Shown piece by piece: positions 1-8,054 of a DNA stretch of 8,182 nt. The notes beneath the pieces are model-generated. The model saw only the letters and a program-made list of their open reading frames with translations. It was not told the DNA's origin and searched no databases. Within the stretch, counting starts at the first letter, position 1. Every line of letters begins with the position of its first letter. The DNA comes from Betaproteobacteria bacterium (GTDB lineage Bacteria; Pseudomonadota; Gammaproteobacteria; Burkholderiales; UBA9220), in assembly GCA_020061285.1 (NCBI GenBank), contig JAGUYQ010000217.1, positions 1-8,182 of the forward strand, read 5' to 3'. The translations under genes were made by a program, and so were the position numbers.

Positions 1-1
1 G

Positions 2-130
2 CTGATCTTCCCCGGCGTCATCAGCGACTTCCTCGCCCTGCCCCTGCTGGTCTTCGCCCTGGCCCACCGCAGCCCGCCGCCACCGCCCCCGGACGGGGTG
101 ATCGAGGGGGAATTCCGCCGCGAGGAATAA
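2..130 (+). CDS. fxsA: FxsA-family membrane protein, C-terminal fragment
   Basis: The reading frame enters from the left edge of the window and ends at TAA 128-130, giving 42 visible residues. The start and most of the protein lie outside. The visible part opens with a hydrophobic stretch of about 20 residues containing LIFPGVISDFLALPLL. This resembles the last membrane helix of FxsA-family proteins, which typically carry a P-G-(F/V)-I-(S/T)-D motif followed by leucines. A short hydrophilic tail follows, with a run of six prolines and an acidic/basic end. FxsA is a small inner-membrane protein; in E. coli it is named for suppressing F exclusion of phage T7, and its normal role is poorly defined. 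The assignment rests on this one motif and the length of the tail, so a different small membrane protein cannot be excluded. Confidence 0.7.
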   Translation: MIFPGVISDFLALPLLVFALAHRSPPPPPPDGVIEGEFRREE

Positions 131-146
131 GCGCCCCGCCGAGGTG

Positions 147-174
147 GTTGCAGGAGGCGGTTTTGCGCTATCAT
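147..174 (+). promoter_or_regulatory. Candidate sigma70 promoter for yggX
   Basis: The 80-base gap between the FxsA-like gene and yggX contains TATCAT at 169-174 (5 of 6 matches to TATAAT). The -35-like options are GTTGCA at 147-152 with a 16-base spacer, or TTGCAG at 148-153 with a 15-base spacer. The local sequence turns AT-richer just downstream (171-190), as expected at a start site. The -35 match is only 3 of 6, so this is a candidate only. Confidence 0.35.
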
Positions 175-210
175 CTTTGAGTAAACAATACTGCTGGAGC
201 TCGACAACAA

Positions 211-483
211 ATGGCACGCATGGTGAATTGCATCAAGCTGGGACGCGAGGCCGAAGGCCTGGATTTCCCCCCCTACCCAGGAGAACTGGGCAAGAAGATT
301 CTCGACAACGTCTCCAAGGAAGCGTGGCAAGCGTGGTTGCGCTACCAGACCATGCTGATCAACGAGAACCGCCTCAATCTCGCCGACCCCAACGCCCGCA
401 AGTACCTGATGACCCAAGCCGAGTCCTACTTCTTCGGCGGCGGCGCCGACCAGGTAGGCGGCTTCGTCCCCCCCAAGCAATAA
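211..483 (+). CDS. yggX: Fe(II)-trafficking / oxidative damage protection protein YggX
   Basis: This 90-residue protein matches the YggX family over its whole length and at the usual size (about 90 residues). Near the N-terminus it has the family signature with Cys7 followed by [19 protein letters not shown], and later the conserved [20 protein letters not shown] segment. YggX is a small cytoplasmic protein that helps protect iron-sulfur proteins from oxidative damage and is thought to take part in iron handling; Cys7 is the conserved cysteine in characterised members. The ATG at 211 is preferred because family members begin two to five residues before the hydrophobic strand leading to the Cys. 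A GGAG at 196-199 lies 11 bases upstream, a rather long spacing. An in-frame ATG at 220 is a less likely alternative. The C-terminal tail after the FFGGG segment is variable in the family. The gene is followed by a hairpin and then ppk1 on the same strand, so co-transcription is possible. Confidence 0.95.
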   Translation: MARMVNCIKLGREAEGLDFPPYPGELGKKILDNVSKEAWQAWLRYQTMLINENRLNLADPNARKYLMTQAESYFFGGGADQVGGFVPPKQ

Positions 484-493
484 TCCCGGACCC

Positions 494-512
494 GCCCGGC
501 AATCCGCCGGGC
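494..512 (+). other. Perfect 7-bp hairpin between yggX and ppk1
   Basis: The arms GCCCGGC (494-500) and GCCGGGC (506-512) are exact reverse complements around a five-base AATCC loop, 11 bases after the yggX stop codon. No T-run follows, so it is not a standard intrinsic terminator. It could act as a weak terminator, as a 3'-end stabiliser for yggX mRNA, or have no function. It sits immediately before AAGG 513-516, the possible ribosome-binding site for an upstream TTG start of ppk1. Confidence 0.4.
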
Positions 513-543
513 AAGGCCCCTCACCTTGCCTTCTGACCGAGCC

Positions 544-2607
544 ATGACGGATTTCACCTCGCCCCAGTACTACATCAACCGCGAACTGAGCCTGCTGCAA
601 TTCAACACCCGGGTTTTCGAACAGGCCGTGGACAACTCCAACCCCCTATTGGAGCGGCTGAAATTCCTCTGCATCGTCAGCAGCAACATGGACGAATTCT
701 TCGAGGTGCGGGTCGCCTCCCTCAAGGAGCAGATCCGTTTCAACGCCGCCACCACCGGCCCCGAGGGCCTCACCCCGCGCCACGCCTTCGAGCTAGTGAG
801 CGCGCAGGCCCACCAGTTGGTGGCGCGCCAATACCGCTTGTTCAACGACGTCCTGCTGCCGGAAATGGCCCAAGAAGGCATCCACTTCCTCCGCCGCAGC
901 CAGTGGAACGACGCCCAGCGGGCGTGGATCAAGGATTTCTTCGCACGGGAACTGGAGCCGGTGCTGACCCCCATCGGTCTCGACCCGGCCCATCCCTTCC
1001 CGCGCATTCTCAACAAGAGCCTGAATTTCGCCGTGGAACTGGAAGGCAAGGACGCCTTCGGGCGCAACTCCGGCACCGCCGTGGTCCAAGCCCCCCGCTC
1101 CCTGCCACGGGTGATCCGCCTGCCGAAGGAAGTATCGGAAAACGCCTACGATTTCGTCTTCCTCTCCTCCATTCTCCACGCCCATGTCGGCGAACTCTTC
1201 GCCGGCATGCAGGTGCGGGGCTGCTACCAATTCCGCGTCACCCGCAACAGCGACCTGTTCGTGGACGAGGAGGAAATCTCCAACCTGCGCACCGCCCTCC
1301 AGGGGGAACTGCCCCAGCGCAACTACGGCGACGGCGTGCGCCTGGAAGTGGCGGAAAACTGCTCGCCGGAAATGGCCGACTTCCTCCTGGAACAGTTCGG
1401 CCTGGAGCAGGCCGACTTGTACCGGGTCGAGGGCCCGGTGAACTTGGTGCGCCTGATGCAGGTGCCGGACTGGGTGGACCGCCCGGACCTCAAGTTCAAG
1501 CCCTTCACCCCCGGCCTGCCGGACACGCTGAAGAAGGAGAACGACTACTTTTCTCTCATCCGCAAGGGCGACATCCTCCTCCACCACCCCTACCAGAGCT
1601 TCAACCCGGTGGTGGAATTCATCGAGCAGGCCGCCACCGACCCCAACGTCCTGGCGATCAAGCAGACGGTGTACCGCACCAGTTCCGACTCCGCCCTGAT
1701 GCAGGCCCTGATCACCGCCGCCCGCAACGGCAAGGAAGTCACCGCCGTGGTGGAACTGCTGGCCCGCTTCGACGAGGAGGCCAACATCAACTGGGCGGCC
1801 AAGCTGGAAGAGGCCGGCGCCCACGTGGTGTACGGCGTGGTGGGCTACAAGACCCACGCCAAGATGGCCCTGGTGGTGCGCCGGGAGGAAGGCGGCATCC
1901 GCCGCTACGTCCACCTCGGCACCGGCAACTACCACCCCCGTACCGCCAAGCTCTACACCGACTTCGGCGTCATGACCCGCCACGAGGCCCTCTGCGCCGA
2001 CGTGGCGGAAGTCTTCATCCAACTCACCGGCCTGGGCAAGGCGGGAGAACTCCAACATTTGTGGCAGTCCCCCTTCTCCCTCCACCCCAACCTTATCAAG
2101 GCCATCCAACAGGAAGCGGAACACGCCCGTGCGGGCAAGAAGGCGGTAATCATCGCCAAGATGAACTCCCTCCTCGAGCCCCAGATCATCCAAGCCCTCT
2201 ACGAGGCCTCCTGCGCCGGGGTAAAAATCGAACTCATCGTGCGCGGCGTCTGCGCCCTGCGCCCCGGCATCCCCGGCGTATCGGAAAACATCCGCGTCCG
2301 CTCCATCGTCGGCCGCTTCCTCGAACACTCCCGTGTGTTCTACTTCTGGGACGACGGCAAGGAGCCCCTCTACCTCGCCAGCGCCGACTGGATGAGCCGC
2401 AACTTCTTCCGCCGCATCGAGACCTGCTTCCCGGTGCTGGACCCGAAGCTGAAGAAGCGGGTGATCCGCGAGGGCCTGCAACCCTTCCTCAAGGACAACG
2501 GCCAGGCTTGGCTGATGGATGCCGAGGGCGGCTACCAGCGCGCCAAGCCCGGCCGCGCCAAGCCCTATACCGCCCAGGCCGCCCTGCTGGAGCTTTTGGC
2601 GAAATAA
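544..2607 (+). CDS. ppk1: Polyphosphate kinase 1
   Basis: Ppk1 reversibly transfers the gamma phosphate of ATP onto inorganic polyphosphate chains, building the cell's phosphate and energy store. The product is 687 residues, against 688 in E. coli, and carries the four expected regions: N domain (about 1-110), H domain (about 110-325), and two phospholipase-D-like catalytic domains C1 and C2 (about 325-505 and 505-687). Conserved landmarks include NRELSLLQFN near residue 13, SSNMDEFFEVRVA, Arg378 in VYRTSS, Arg408 in ARFDEEAN, the autophosphorylated His438 in KTHAK, GTGNYHPRTAKLYTDFG, and the second catalytic His595 in RFLEHSRV. These line up with E. coli Arg375, Arg405, His435 and His592 at a constant offset of three. 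The gene is intact and should be active. The ATG at 544 is chosen because it places the family start correctly, although it lacks a good Shine-Dalgarno sequence. An in-frame TTG at 526 with AAGG upstream would add six residues. A convergent ppx and phoU lie about 800 bases downstream. Confidence 0.97.
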   Translation: MTDFTSPQYYINRELSLLQFNTRVFEQAVDNSNPLLERLKFLCIVSSNMDEFFEVRVASLKEQIRFNAATTGPEGLTPRHAFELVSAQAHQLVARQYRLFNDVLLPEMAQEGIHFLRRSQWNDAQRAWIKDFFARELEPVLTPIGLDPAHPFPRILNKSLNFAVELEGKDAFGRNSGTAVVQAPRSLPRVIRLPKEVSENAYDFVFLSSILHAHVGELFAGMQVRGCYQFRVTRNSDLFVDEEEISNLRTALQGELPQRNYGDGVRLEVAENCSPEMADFLLEQFGLEQADLYRVEGPVNLVRLMQVPDWVDRPDLKFKPFTPGLPDTLKKENDYFSLIRKGDILLHHPYQSFNPVVEFIEQAATDPNVLAIKQTVYRTSSDSALMQALITAARNGKEVTAVVELLARFDEEANINWAAKLEEAGAHVVYGVVGYKTHAKMALVVRREEGGIRRYVHLGTGNYHPRTAKLYTDFGVMTRHEALCADVAEVFIQLTGLGKAGELQHLWQSPFSLHPNLIKAIQQEAEHARAGKKAVIIAKMNSLLEPQIIQALYEASCAGVKIELIVRGVCALRPGIPGVSENIRVRSIVGRFLEHSRVFYFWDDGKEPLYLASADWMSRNFFRRIETCFPVLDPKLKKRVIREGLQPFLKDNGQAWLMDAEGGYQRAKPGRAKPYTAQAALLELLAK

Positions 2608-2667
2608 TCGCCGTCATCAAGCCGTCACCGGGAACGTTTATCCTCCGCCCCTCTCCAAAGGGAGCAC

Positions 2668-3336
2668 ATGGAAGCCTGCATCGTTCAACCCCACCGTGAA
2701 TACGACGTGATTCACGAAGCCATCGTCGGCGCCTTCGGCCTGCCGCCGGGCAAGCTCGCCGTCAGCGTGCGCGGCGACCCCACCCTGCGCGAAACCGTCC
2801 CCCTCCGCCCCCGCCACGCAAGCCGCATCGACCTGCGCGCCAAGGAAGTGCTGGAAGCCTGCGAATGGCTGCTGCGCAAGAGCGGCTGCTACGGCATCTA
2901 CATCGGCTTCAACAGCAACGAAGTGCGCACCGAATCGGTGTTCAACCCCTTCAACTACGAAATCCACGACGCCGACGCCCTCCTCGGCGACGGCTACCTG
3001 GAGCGCCATTTCGTCCTCGTCCCCTACCAGGAAAAGATGCGCATCATCCGCCGGGTCAAGGACGTGGTGCAAAAGGGCCCCCTGCGCCAATACCTGCCCC
3101 CCCACTGGCAGGCCCTGATGGACCGGCAGCGGGAGGAATGGAAACCCCTGGCTAAGCACCAGATCAAGGAAATCACCCAGTCCTTCAACCGCCTGCGGGA
3201 AATCGACGGCTACTACCTGCGCAACGCCGCCATCTCCCTCTCCCAGGGGCTGGTGCGGGCGTCGTTCAACTGCGACGGGACGTATATCGTGGACGCGGAG
3301 TATTTCCCGCAGTTCGTGGAAGAGAACACCCCCTGA
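2668..3336 (+). CDS. Uncharacterised 222-residue protein downstream of ppk1
   Basis: I do not recognise this protein. It begins at ATG 2668, 60 bases after the ppk1 stop, with the purine-rich AAAGGGAG at 2657-2664 as a ribosome-binding site, and ends at TGA 3334-3336. It appears soluble, with no signal peptide and no hydrophobic membrane span. The N-terminal half looks mixed alpha/beta, with hydrophobic strands around residues 75-81 (CYGIYIGF) and 113-119. The C-terminal half (about 120-200) is rich in Arg, Lys, Gln and aromatic residues, looks mostly helical, and includes QEKMRIIRRVKDVVQKGPLRQY and an REIDGYYLRNAAISLSQGL segment. There are five tryptophan or cysteine-bearing conserved-looking spots but no catalytic motif I can name. 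Codon use matches the neighbouring genes, which argues for a real, native gene. Its placement between ppk1 and the convergent ppx suggests, without proving, a link to polyphosphate or phosphate metabolism. Its last codons form the left arm of the terminator hairpin. Confidence 0.85.
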   Translation: MEACIVQPHREYDVIHEAIVGAFGLPPGKLAVSVRGDPTLRETVPLRPRHASRIDLRAKEVLEACEWLLRKSGCYGIYIGFNSNEVRTESVFNPFNYEIHDADALLGDGYLERHFVLVPYQEKMRIIRRVKDVVQKGPLRQYLPPHWQALMDRQREEWKPLAKHQIKEITQSFNRLREIDGYYLRNAAISLSQGLVRASFNCDGTYIVDAEYFPQFVEENTP

Positions 3337-3349
3337 AAAGGGGGTGTTT
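3325..3349 (+). terminator. Intrinsic-type terminator overlapping the end of the 222-residue ORF
   Basis: A perfect 9-bp stem is formed by AACACCCCC (3325-3333) and GGGGGTGTT (3340-3348), with a six-base TGAAAA loop whose first three bases are the stop codon. It is followed by only one further T before C, so the T-tract is short (three T in all at 3347-3349). It lies between two convergent units. Read on the minus strand after ppx, the same stem has a TTTTCA loop and could also block read-through from that side, but without a T-run after it. Confidence 0.7.
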
Positions 3350-3395
3350 CAGTGCAGACCAACCTACGCAGCGGGTAAGGCGACGAGGGGAGCCC

Positions 3396-4880
3396 TTACT
3401 CCCCCGCCACCTTGAACCCCAGCCCCACCGTCTTCCATTCCTTCGCCTCGGCGGCAAGCATGGTCTCGATCAGCAGGTTCTGCTCCAGCCACGCCTTGTC
3501 CAGGCTCAGTTCGAAGCCCTTGCCGGTCCAGTGCAGCTTGAAGCGGGGCAGGTGGACATCGCTGCGGTTGCGGTAGAAGAGGATCGCCAAGCGCAGTGAA
3601 AGAGCCATGGCCCAGTCGGCATGGTCGCCCACCAGGGGGGCGACCTTGCCCAGGGAATGGCGCTGGGCGTGGACCAGCATCCCCAGGCGGGTCTGGTCCA
3701 GGCGGGAGAAGCCGGGCATGTCGGCGTTCTGGATGATGTAGGCGCCGTGCTTATGGTAGCCGTTGTGGGCGATGGCGAGGCCGGTTTCGTGCAACCGCGC
3801 CGCCCAACCCAGGAGTTGGAGGGAGGCGGCCAGGTCCATGGGAATCTGCTCCGCCAACTGCTCCAGCAGGGCGGCGGACAGCTCCTCCACCCGCATGGCC
3901 TGCTTGCGGTCCACGTGGTAGCGCTTCATGAATTGGCGCACGGTGGCGTCCCGCGTGTCGTGGTGCTCGATGCGGCCCAGCAGGTCGTACAGCAGGCCTT
4001 CCCGCAGGGCGCTGTCGGACAGGCTCATGCGCTGGATGCCCAACTCGGAGAAGATCGCCGACATGACGGCGAAGCCGCCGGGCAGCACCGGGATGCGGTC
4101 GGGCTTGAGACCCGGCAGGGTCAGCTTGGCAACGTCCTTGGCCTTGAGGAGGAGGACCCGCAACTGGGCCATGCCCTCGGCGGTGATGCCTTCGTCGGAC
4201 AGGCCGTTGGCCACCAGCACCTCGGCCAGGGCCTTGGCGGTGCCGGAGGAACCGATGGCCATGTCCCAGCGGGGAGCGCTCATGTCCACGGTGATGTTGC
4301 GGATTTCGCTGCGGGCGGCCAGTTCCGCCGCTTCCAGGCTGGCCTTGGTGATCTTGCCGTCGGAAAAGAAGCGCCGGCTGAAACTGACGCAGCCCATGTA
4401 GCGGCTTTCCATTTCCAGGGGGGTATAGCGGCTGCCGATGATGAACTCGGTGGAGCCGCCGCCGATATCCACCACCAGCCGCCTCTCGTCGCTGGGCGGC
4501 AGGCTGTGGGAGACGCCGAGATAGATCAGGCGCGCCTCTTCCCGGCCGGAGATGATGTCGATGGGAAAACCCAGGGCGGCCTGGGCCTGGCTGAGGAAGT
4601 CGGGAGCGTTTGTCGCCACCCGCAGGGTGTTGGTGCCCACCACCCGCACCGACTGGCGGGATAGGCCCCGCAGCCGCTCGCCGAAGCGCCGCAGGCAGGC
4701 CAGTGCCCGCTCCTGGGCCTCGGGTTCGAGGGTCTTGTCGTCGGTGAGGCCGGCGGCGAGGCGGACCGTTTCCTTCAGGGAATCCAGGGGATAAATCTGG
4801 TGCTCCACCACCCGGGCCACTTCCAGCCGAAAACTATTGGACCCCAAATCCACCGCGGCGAGCGTTGCGTGCTCTGACAT
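3396..4880 (-). CDS. ppx: Exopolyphosphatase, Ppx/GppA family
   Basis: This 494-residue protein belongs to the Ppx/GppA phosphatase family, within the actin/hexokinase (ASKHA) fold. It hydrolyses terminal phosphates from polyphosphate; some members also cleave the pppGpp 5' phosphate. The first phosphate-binding loop is AAVDLGSNSFRL (residues 8-19). The acidic catalytic region is SGREEARLIYLG (111-122), the second phosphate loop is VVDIGGGSTEF (136-146), and the GSSGTAKALAE adenosine-side motif is at 210-220. The C-terminal half carries the HD-like helical domain typical of long Ppx proteins, with RLHETG at 362-367 and NGYHKHGAYIIQNADMPGF around 373-391. The length fits Ppx (about 500) rather than short actinobacterial forms. 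The start is ATG at 4880, with GAGGGG ending three bases upstream. The frame stays open further upstream into phoU, but that extension has no family similarity. phoU lies 100 bases upstream on the same strand. Separating Ppx from GppA by sequence alone is uncertain, but the phoU/ppk1 context favours Ppx. Confidence 0.93.
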   Translation of the reverse strand: MSEHATLAAVDLGSNSFRLEVARVVEHQIYPLDSLKETVRLAAGLTDDKTLEPEAQERALACLRRFGERLRGLSRQSVRVVGTNTLRVATNAPDFLSQAQAALGFPIDIISGREEARLIYLGVSHSLPPSDERRLVVDIGGGSTEFIIGSRYTPLEMESRYMGCVSFSRRFFSDGKITKASLEAAELAARSEIRNITVDMSAPRWDMAIGSSGTAKALAEVLVANGLSDEGITAEGMAQLRVLLLKAKDVAKLTLPGLKPDRIPVLPGGFAVMSAIFSELGIQRMSLSDSALREGLLYDLLGRIEHHDTRDATVRQFMKRYHVDRKQAMRVEELSAALLEQLAEQIPMDLAASLQLLGWAARLHETGLAIAHNGYHKHGAYIIQNADMPGFSRLDQTRLGMLVHAQRHSLGKVAPLVGDHADWAMALSLRLAILFYRNRSDVHLPRFKLHWTGKGFELSLDKAWLEQNLLIETMLAAEAKEWKTVGLGFKVAGE

Positions 4881-4980
4881 TTCCCCTCTTTCCCCCTCAA
4901 ACGCCGGCGCGGTCCATCCCGCCCCGGCCAGCCAAGCCGTTATCGAAAGCGGCGAGGATAAAGGGTTCCGCACCCCGTGG

Positions 4981-5688
4981 CTAGTCGGACGCGGCTTCGC
5001 GCTCGATTTCTTCCAGGGCCACGTGGCGCACGTCCTTGCCCTTGACCATGTAGACAACGTATTCCGCCATGTTCTTGGCGTGGTCGCCGCAACGCTCCAG
5101 GGCCTTGATGACGAAGAGGATTTCGATGGCCATGGAAATCTTGCGCGGGTCCTCCATCATGAAGGTGATGAGGTGGCGCAGGCTGGCGCGGTATTCGCTG
5201 TCCACGTCCATGTCCTGGCGCACCACCTGGGCGGCGGCGGCCAAGTCGAGGCGGGCGAAGGCGTCCAGGGACTTGCGCAGCATGTCCACGACGATTTCGC
5301 TCATGTGGCGCACCTCGGTGAAGCGGGGCATGGAGAGTTGGTCGTTTTCGAACAACAGCTTGGTCATGCGGCCGATCTTCTCCGCCTCGTCGCCGATGCG
5401 CTCCAGGTCGGTGATGGTCTTCACCACCGTCATGATCATGCGCAGGTCGCCGGCGGTGGGCTGACGCAGGGCGATCATCTGGTTGCAATCCTCGTCGATC
5501 TCCACTTCCATGGCGTTGACCCGGTGATCGTCCTGGATCACCCGCTCCGCCATGTCGGTATCGCCGGTGGACAAGGCCTCGATGGCGTTGATGATCTGTT
5601 CCTCGACCAGCCCCCCCATTTGCAGCACGCGGGAACGCACCGCCTCCAGATCGGCATCGAATTGCTTCAGGGTATGTTCTTGCAGCAT
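4981..5688 (-). CDS. phoU: Phosphate-signalling regulator PhoU
   Basis: PhoU is a cytoplasmic all-helical regulator that links the Pst phosphate transporter to the PhoR/PhoB two-component system and restrains phosphate uptake when phosphate is plentiful. The product is 235 residues, the normal family length. It shows the two repeated three-helix-bundle units, each with its metal-binding E-(R)-x-x-D type motif: DLERIGDEAEKI (94-105) in the first repeat and ALERCGDHAKN (196-206) in the second. The N-terminus (LKQFDADLEAVRSRVLQMGG) is also typical. The start at 5688 has a strong ribosome-binding site, GAGGAG at 5695-5700 on the complementary strand, six bases upstream. The stop is TAG at 4981-4983. 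The gene sits between rpiA (66 bases upstream) and ppx (100 bases downstream) on the same strand. No pst or phoBR genes are in view, so its partners would be encoded elsewhere or beyond the window. Confidence 0.97.
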   Translation of the reverse strand: MLQEHTLKQFDADLEAVRSRVLQMGGLVEEQIINAIEALSTGDTDMAERVIQDDHRVNAMEVEIDEDCNQMIALRQPTAGDLRMIMTVVKTITDLERIGDEAEKIGRMTKLLFENDQLSMPRFTEVRHMSEIVVDMLRKSLDAFARLDLAAAAQVVRQDMDVDSEYRASLRHLITFMMEDPRKISMAIEILFVIKALERCGDHAKNMAEYVVYMVKGKDVRHVALEEIEREAASD

Positions 5689-5713
5689 CGGGGTCTCCTC
5701 GCGCTCTGTTATT

Positions 5714-5725
5714 CGGTTTAAACCG
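5714..5725. repeat. 12-bp perfect palindrome upstream of phoU
   Basis: CGGTTTAAACCG is self-complementary. It lies in the 66-base gap between the rpiA stop and the phoU start, 26 bases before the phoU start codon. The surrounding stretch, about 5705-5760, is much richer in A and T than the rest of the window, as promoters often are. It could be a dimeric regulator site or part of a phoU promoter. I cannot name a matching regulator, and I find no convincing -35/-10 pair. Confidence 0.4.
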
Positions 5726-5754
5726 GGAGAGGCTAATCTTTTATTGTTACAGTC

Positions 5755-6420
5755 TTATTTCGCCGTCAGGGTCTTCACCCCGTTTGGGGTGCCCATCAGG
5801 AACACGTCCGCCGGGCTGCGGGCGAACAGGCCGTTGGTCACCACGCCGGTAATCTGGTTGATGGCCCCCTCCAGTTCCACCGGATTCATGATCTTCATGT
5901 TGAGCACATCGAGGATGATGTTGCCGTTGTCGGTGGTGAAGCCTTGGCGCAGCACCGGGTCGCCGCCGAGCTTTTTCAGTTCCCGCGCCACGTAGCCCCG
6001 TGCCATGGGAACGACTTCCACCGGCAGGGGAAACTTGCCCAGCAGCGGCACCAGCTTGCTCTCGTCGGCGATGCAGATGAATTTCCTGCTGCACGCGGCG
6101 ACGATCTTCTCCCGCGTCAGGGCGCCGCCGCCGCCCTTGGTCATGTGCATGTGCTCGGTGATTTCGTCGGCGCCATCCACGTACACCGGCAGGTCCTCTT
6201 CCAGGCTGTTCAGGTCCAGCACCTCGATACCGTGGCCCCGCAGCCGCTTGGCGGACGCCTCGGAACTGGCCACCGCGCCCTCGATCTTGTTCTTGATCTT
6301 GCCCAGTTCGTCGATGAAGAAATTGGCCGTGGAGCCGGTGCCCACGCCGATGATCGCCCCGCTGGGCACGTATTCGATGGCCGCCCGTGCCACCGCCTGT
6401 TTCAATTCGTCCTGCGTCAT
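5755..6420 (-). CDS. rpiA: Ribose-5-phosphate isomerase A
   Basis: RpiA interconverts ribose 5-phosphate and ribulose 5-phosphate in the non-oxidative pentose phosphate pathway, supplying nucleotide precursors. The product is 221 residues (219 in E. coli). It has the phosphate-binding [15 protein letters not shown] (25-39), the catalytic aspartates in VDGADEI (Asp82 and Asp85), and Lys95 and the general base Glu104 in [11 protein letters not shown]. These correspond to E. coli Asp81, Asp84, Lys94 and Glu103. The C-terminal [14 protein letters not shown] segment is also conserved. The start is ATG at 6420, with AGGAA seven bases upstream on its strand and a good promoter just beyond. The stop is TAA at 5755-5757. 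The reading frame stays open far upstream across ilvA on the opposite strand, but that is a composition artefact. phoU follows 66 bases later on the same strand and may be co-transcribed. Confidence 0.97.
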   Translation of the reverse strand: MTQDELKQAVARAAIEYVPSGAIIGVGTGSTANFFIDELGKIKNKIEGAVASSEASAKRLRGHGIEVLDLNSLEEDLPVYVDGADEITEHMHMTKGGGGALTREKIVAACSRKFICIADESKLVPLLGKFPLPVEVVPMARGYVARELKKLGGDPVLRQGFTTDNGNIILDVLNMKIMNPVELEGAINQITGVVTNGLFARSPADVFLMGTPNGVKTLTAK

Positions 6421-6455
6421 GTGTGTTCCTGTTTTACTTTTGTACGAAGGGGTTA

Positions 6456-6483
6456 AGCATAGCCCAACCCGCCGTTTTCTCAA
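6456..6483 (-). promoter_or_regulatory. Sigma70-type promoter for rpiA
   Basis: On the minus strand TTGAGA (6483-6478) and TATGCT (6461-6456) are separated by 16 bases. The matches to consensus are 4 of 6 for the -35 and 4 of 6 for the -10. Initiation would fall near 6449, giving a leader of about 30 bases that contains the AGGAA ribosome-binding site before ATG 6420. Confidence 0.55.
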
Positions 6484-6489
6484 ATCCCG

Positions 6490-6495
6490 TATAAT
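6490..6495 (+). promoter_or_regulatory. Consensus -10 element for ilvA
   Basis: TATAAT at 6490-6495 matches the sigma70 -10 consensus exactly and lies 33 bases before the ilvA start. The expected initiation site near 6502 would leave a leader of only about 27 bases. The sequence 16-18 bases upstream (about 6466-6473) is C-rich and has no recognisable -35, and there is no extended TGn, so an activator may be needed. A second AT-rich block, GATATATAG at 6502-6510, follows. The element lies only seven bases from the rpiA -35 on the other strand. Confidence 0.5.
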
Positions 6496-6528
6496 CCTCG
6501 GGATATATAGCCGAATCCGCCGAAACCC

Positions 6529-8052
<1,524 letters not shown>

Positions 8053-8054
8053 CC

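Noticed and set aside
793..2481. Long open frame of 562 codons on the minus strand opposite ppk1.
   Set aside because: It lies wholly antisense to an intact, motif-complete ppk1. Its product is a low-complexity mix of G, A, V, H, L, E and D, typical of shadow frames in GC-rich DNA.
903..2699. Plus-strand 598-codon open frame overlapping ppk1 in another frame.
   Set aside because: It is very rich in Pro, Arg and Gly, the usual product of reading GC-rich genes out of frame, and fully overlaps ppk1.
3621..4664. Plus-strand 347-codon open frame opposite ppx.
   Set aside because: It is antisense to a complete ppx, repetitive in G, A, H, Q and V, and without any recognisable domain.
4955..4980. 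Possible terminator after phoU (GGGT, 5-base loop, ACCC, TTT on the minus strand).
   Set aside because: The stem is only four or five base pairs, too weak to support a terminator call, and phoU and ppx are plausibly co-transcribed.
4881..5057. N-terminal extension of ppx into the end of phoU.
   Set aside because: The extra residues show no similarity to the family, and the ATG at 4880 gives the expected start before the phosphate-binding loop.
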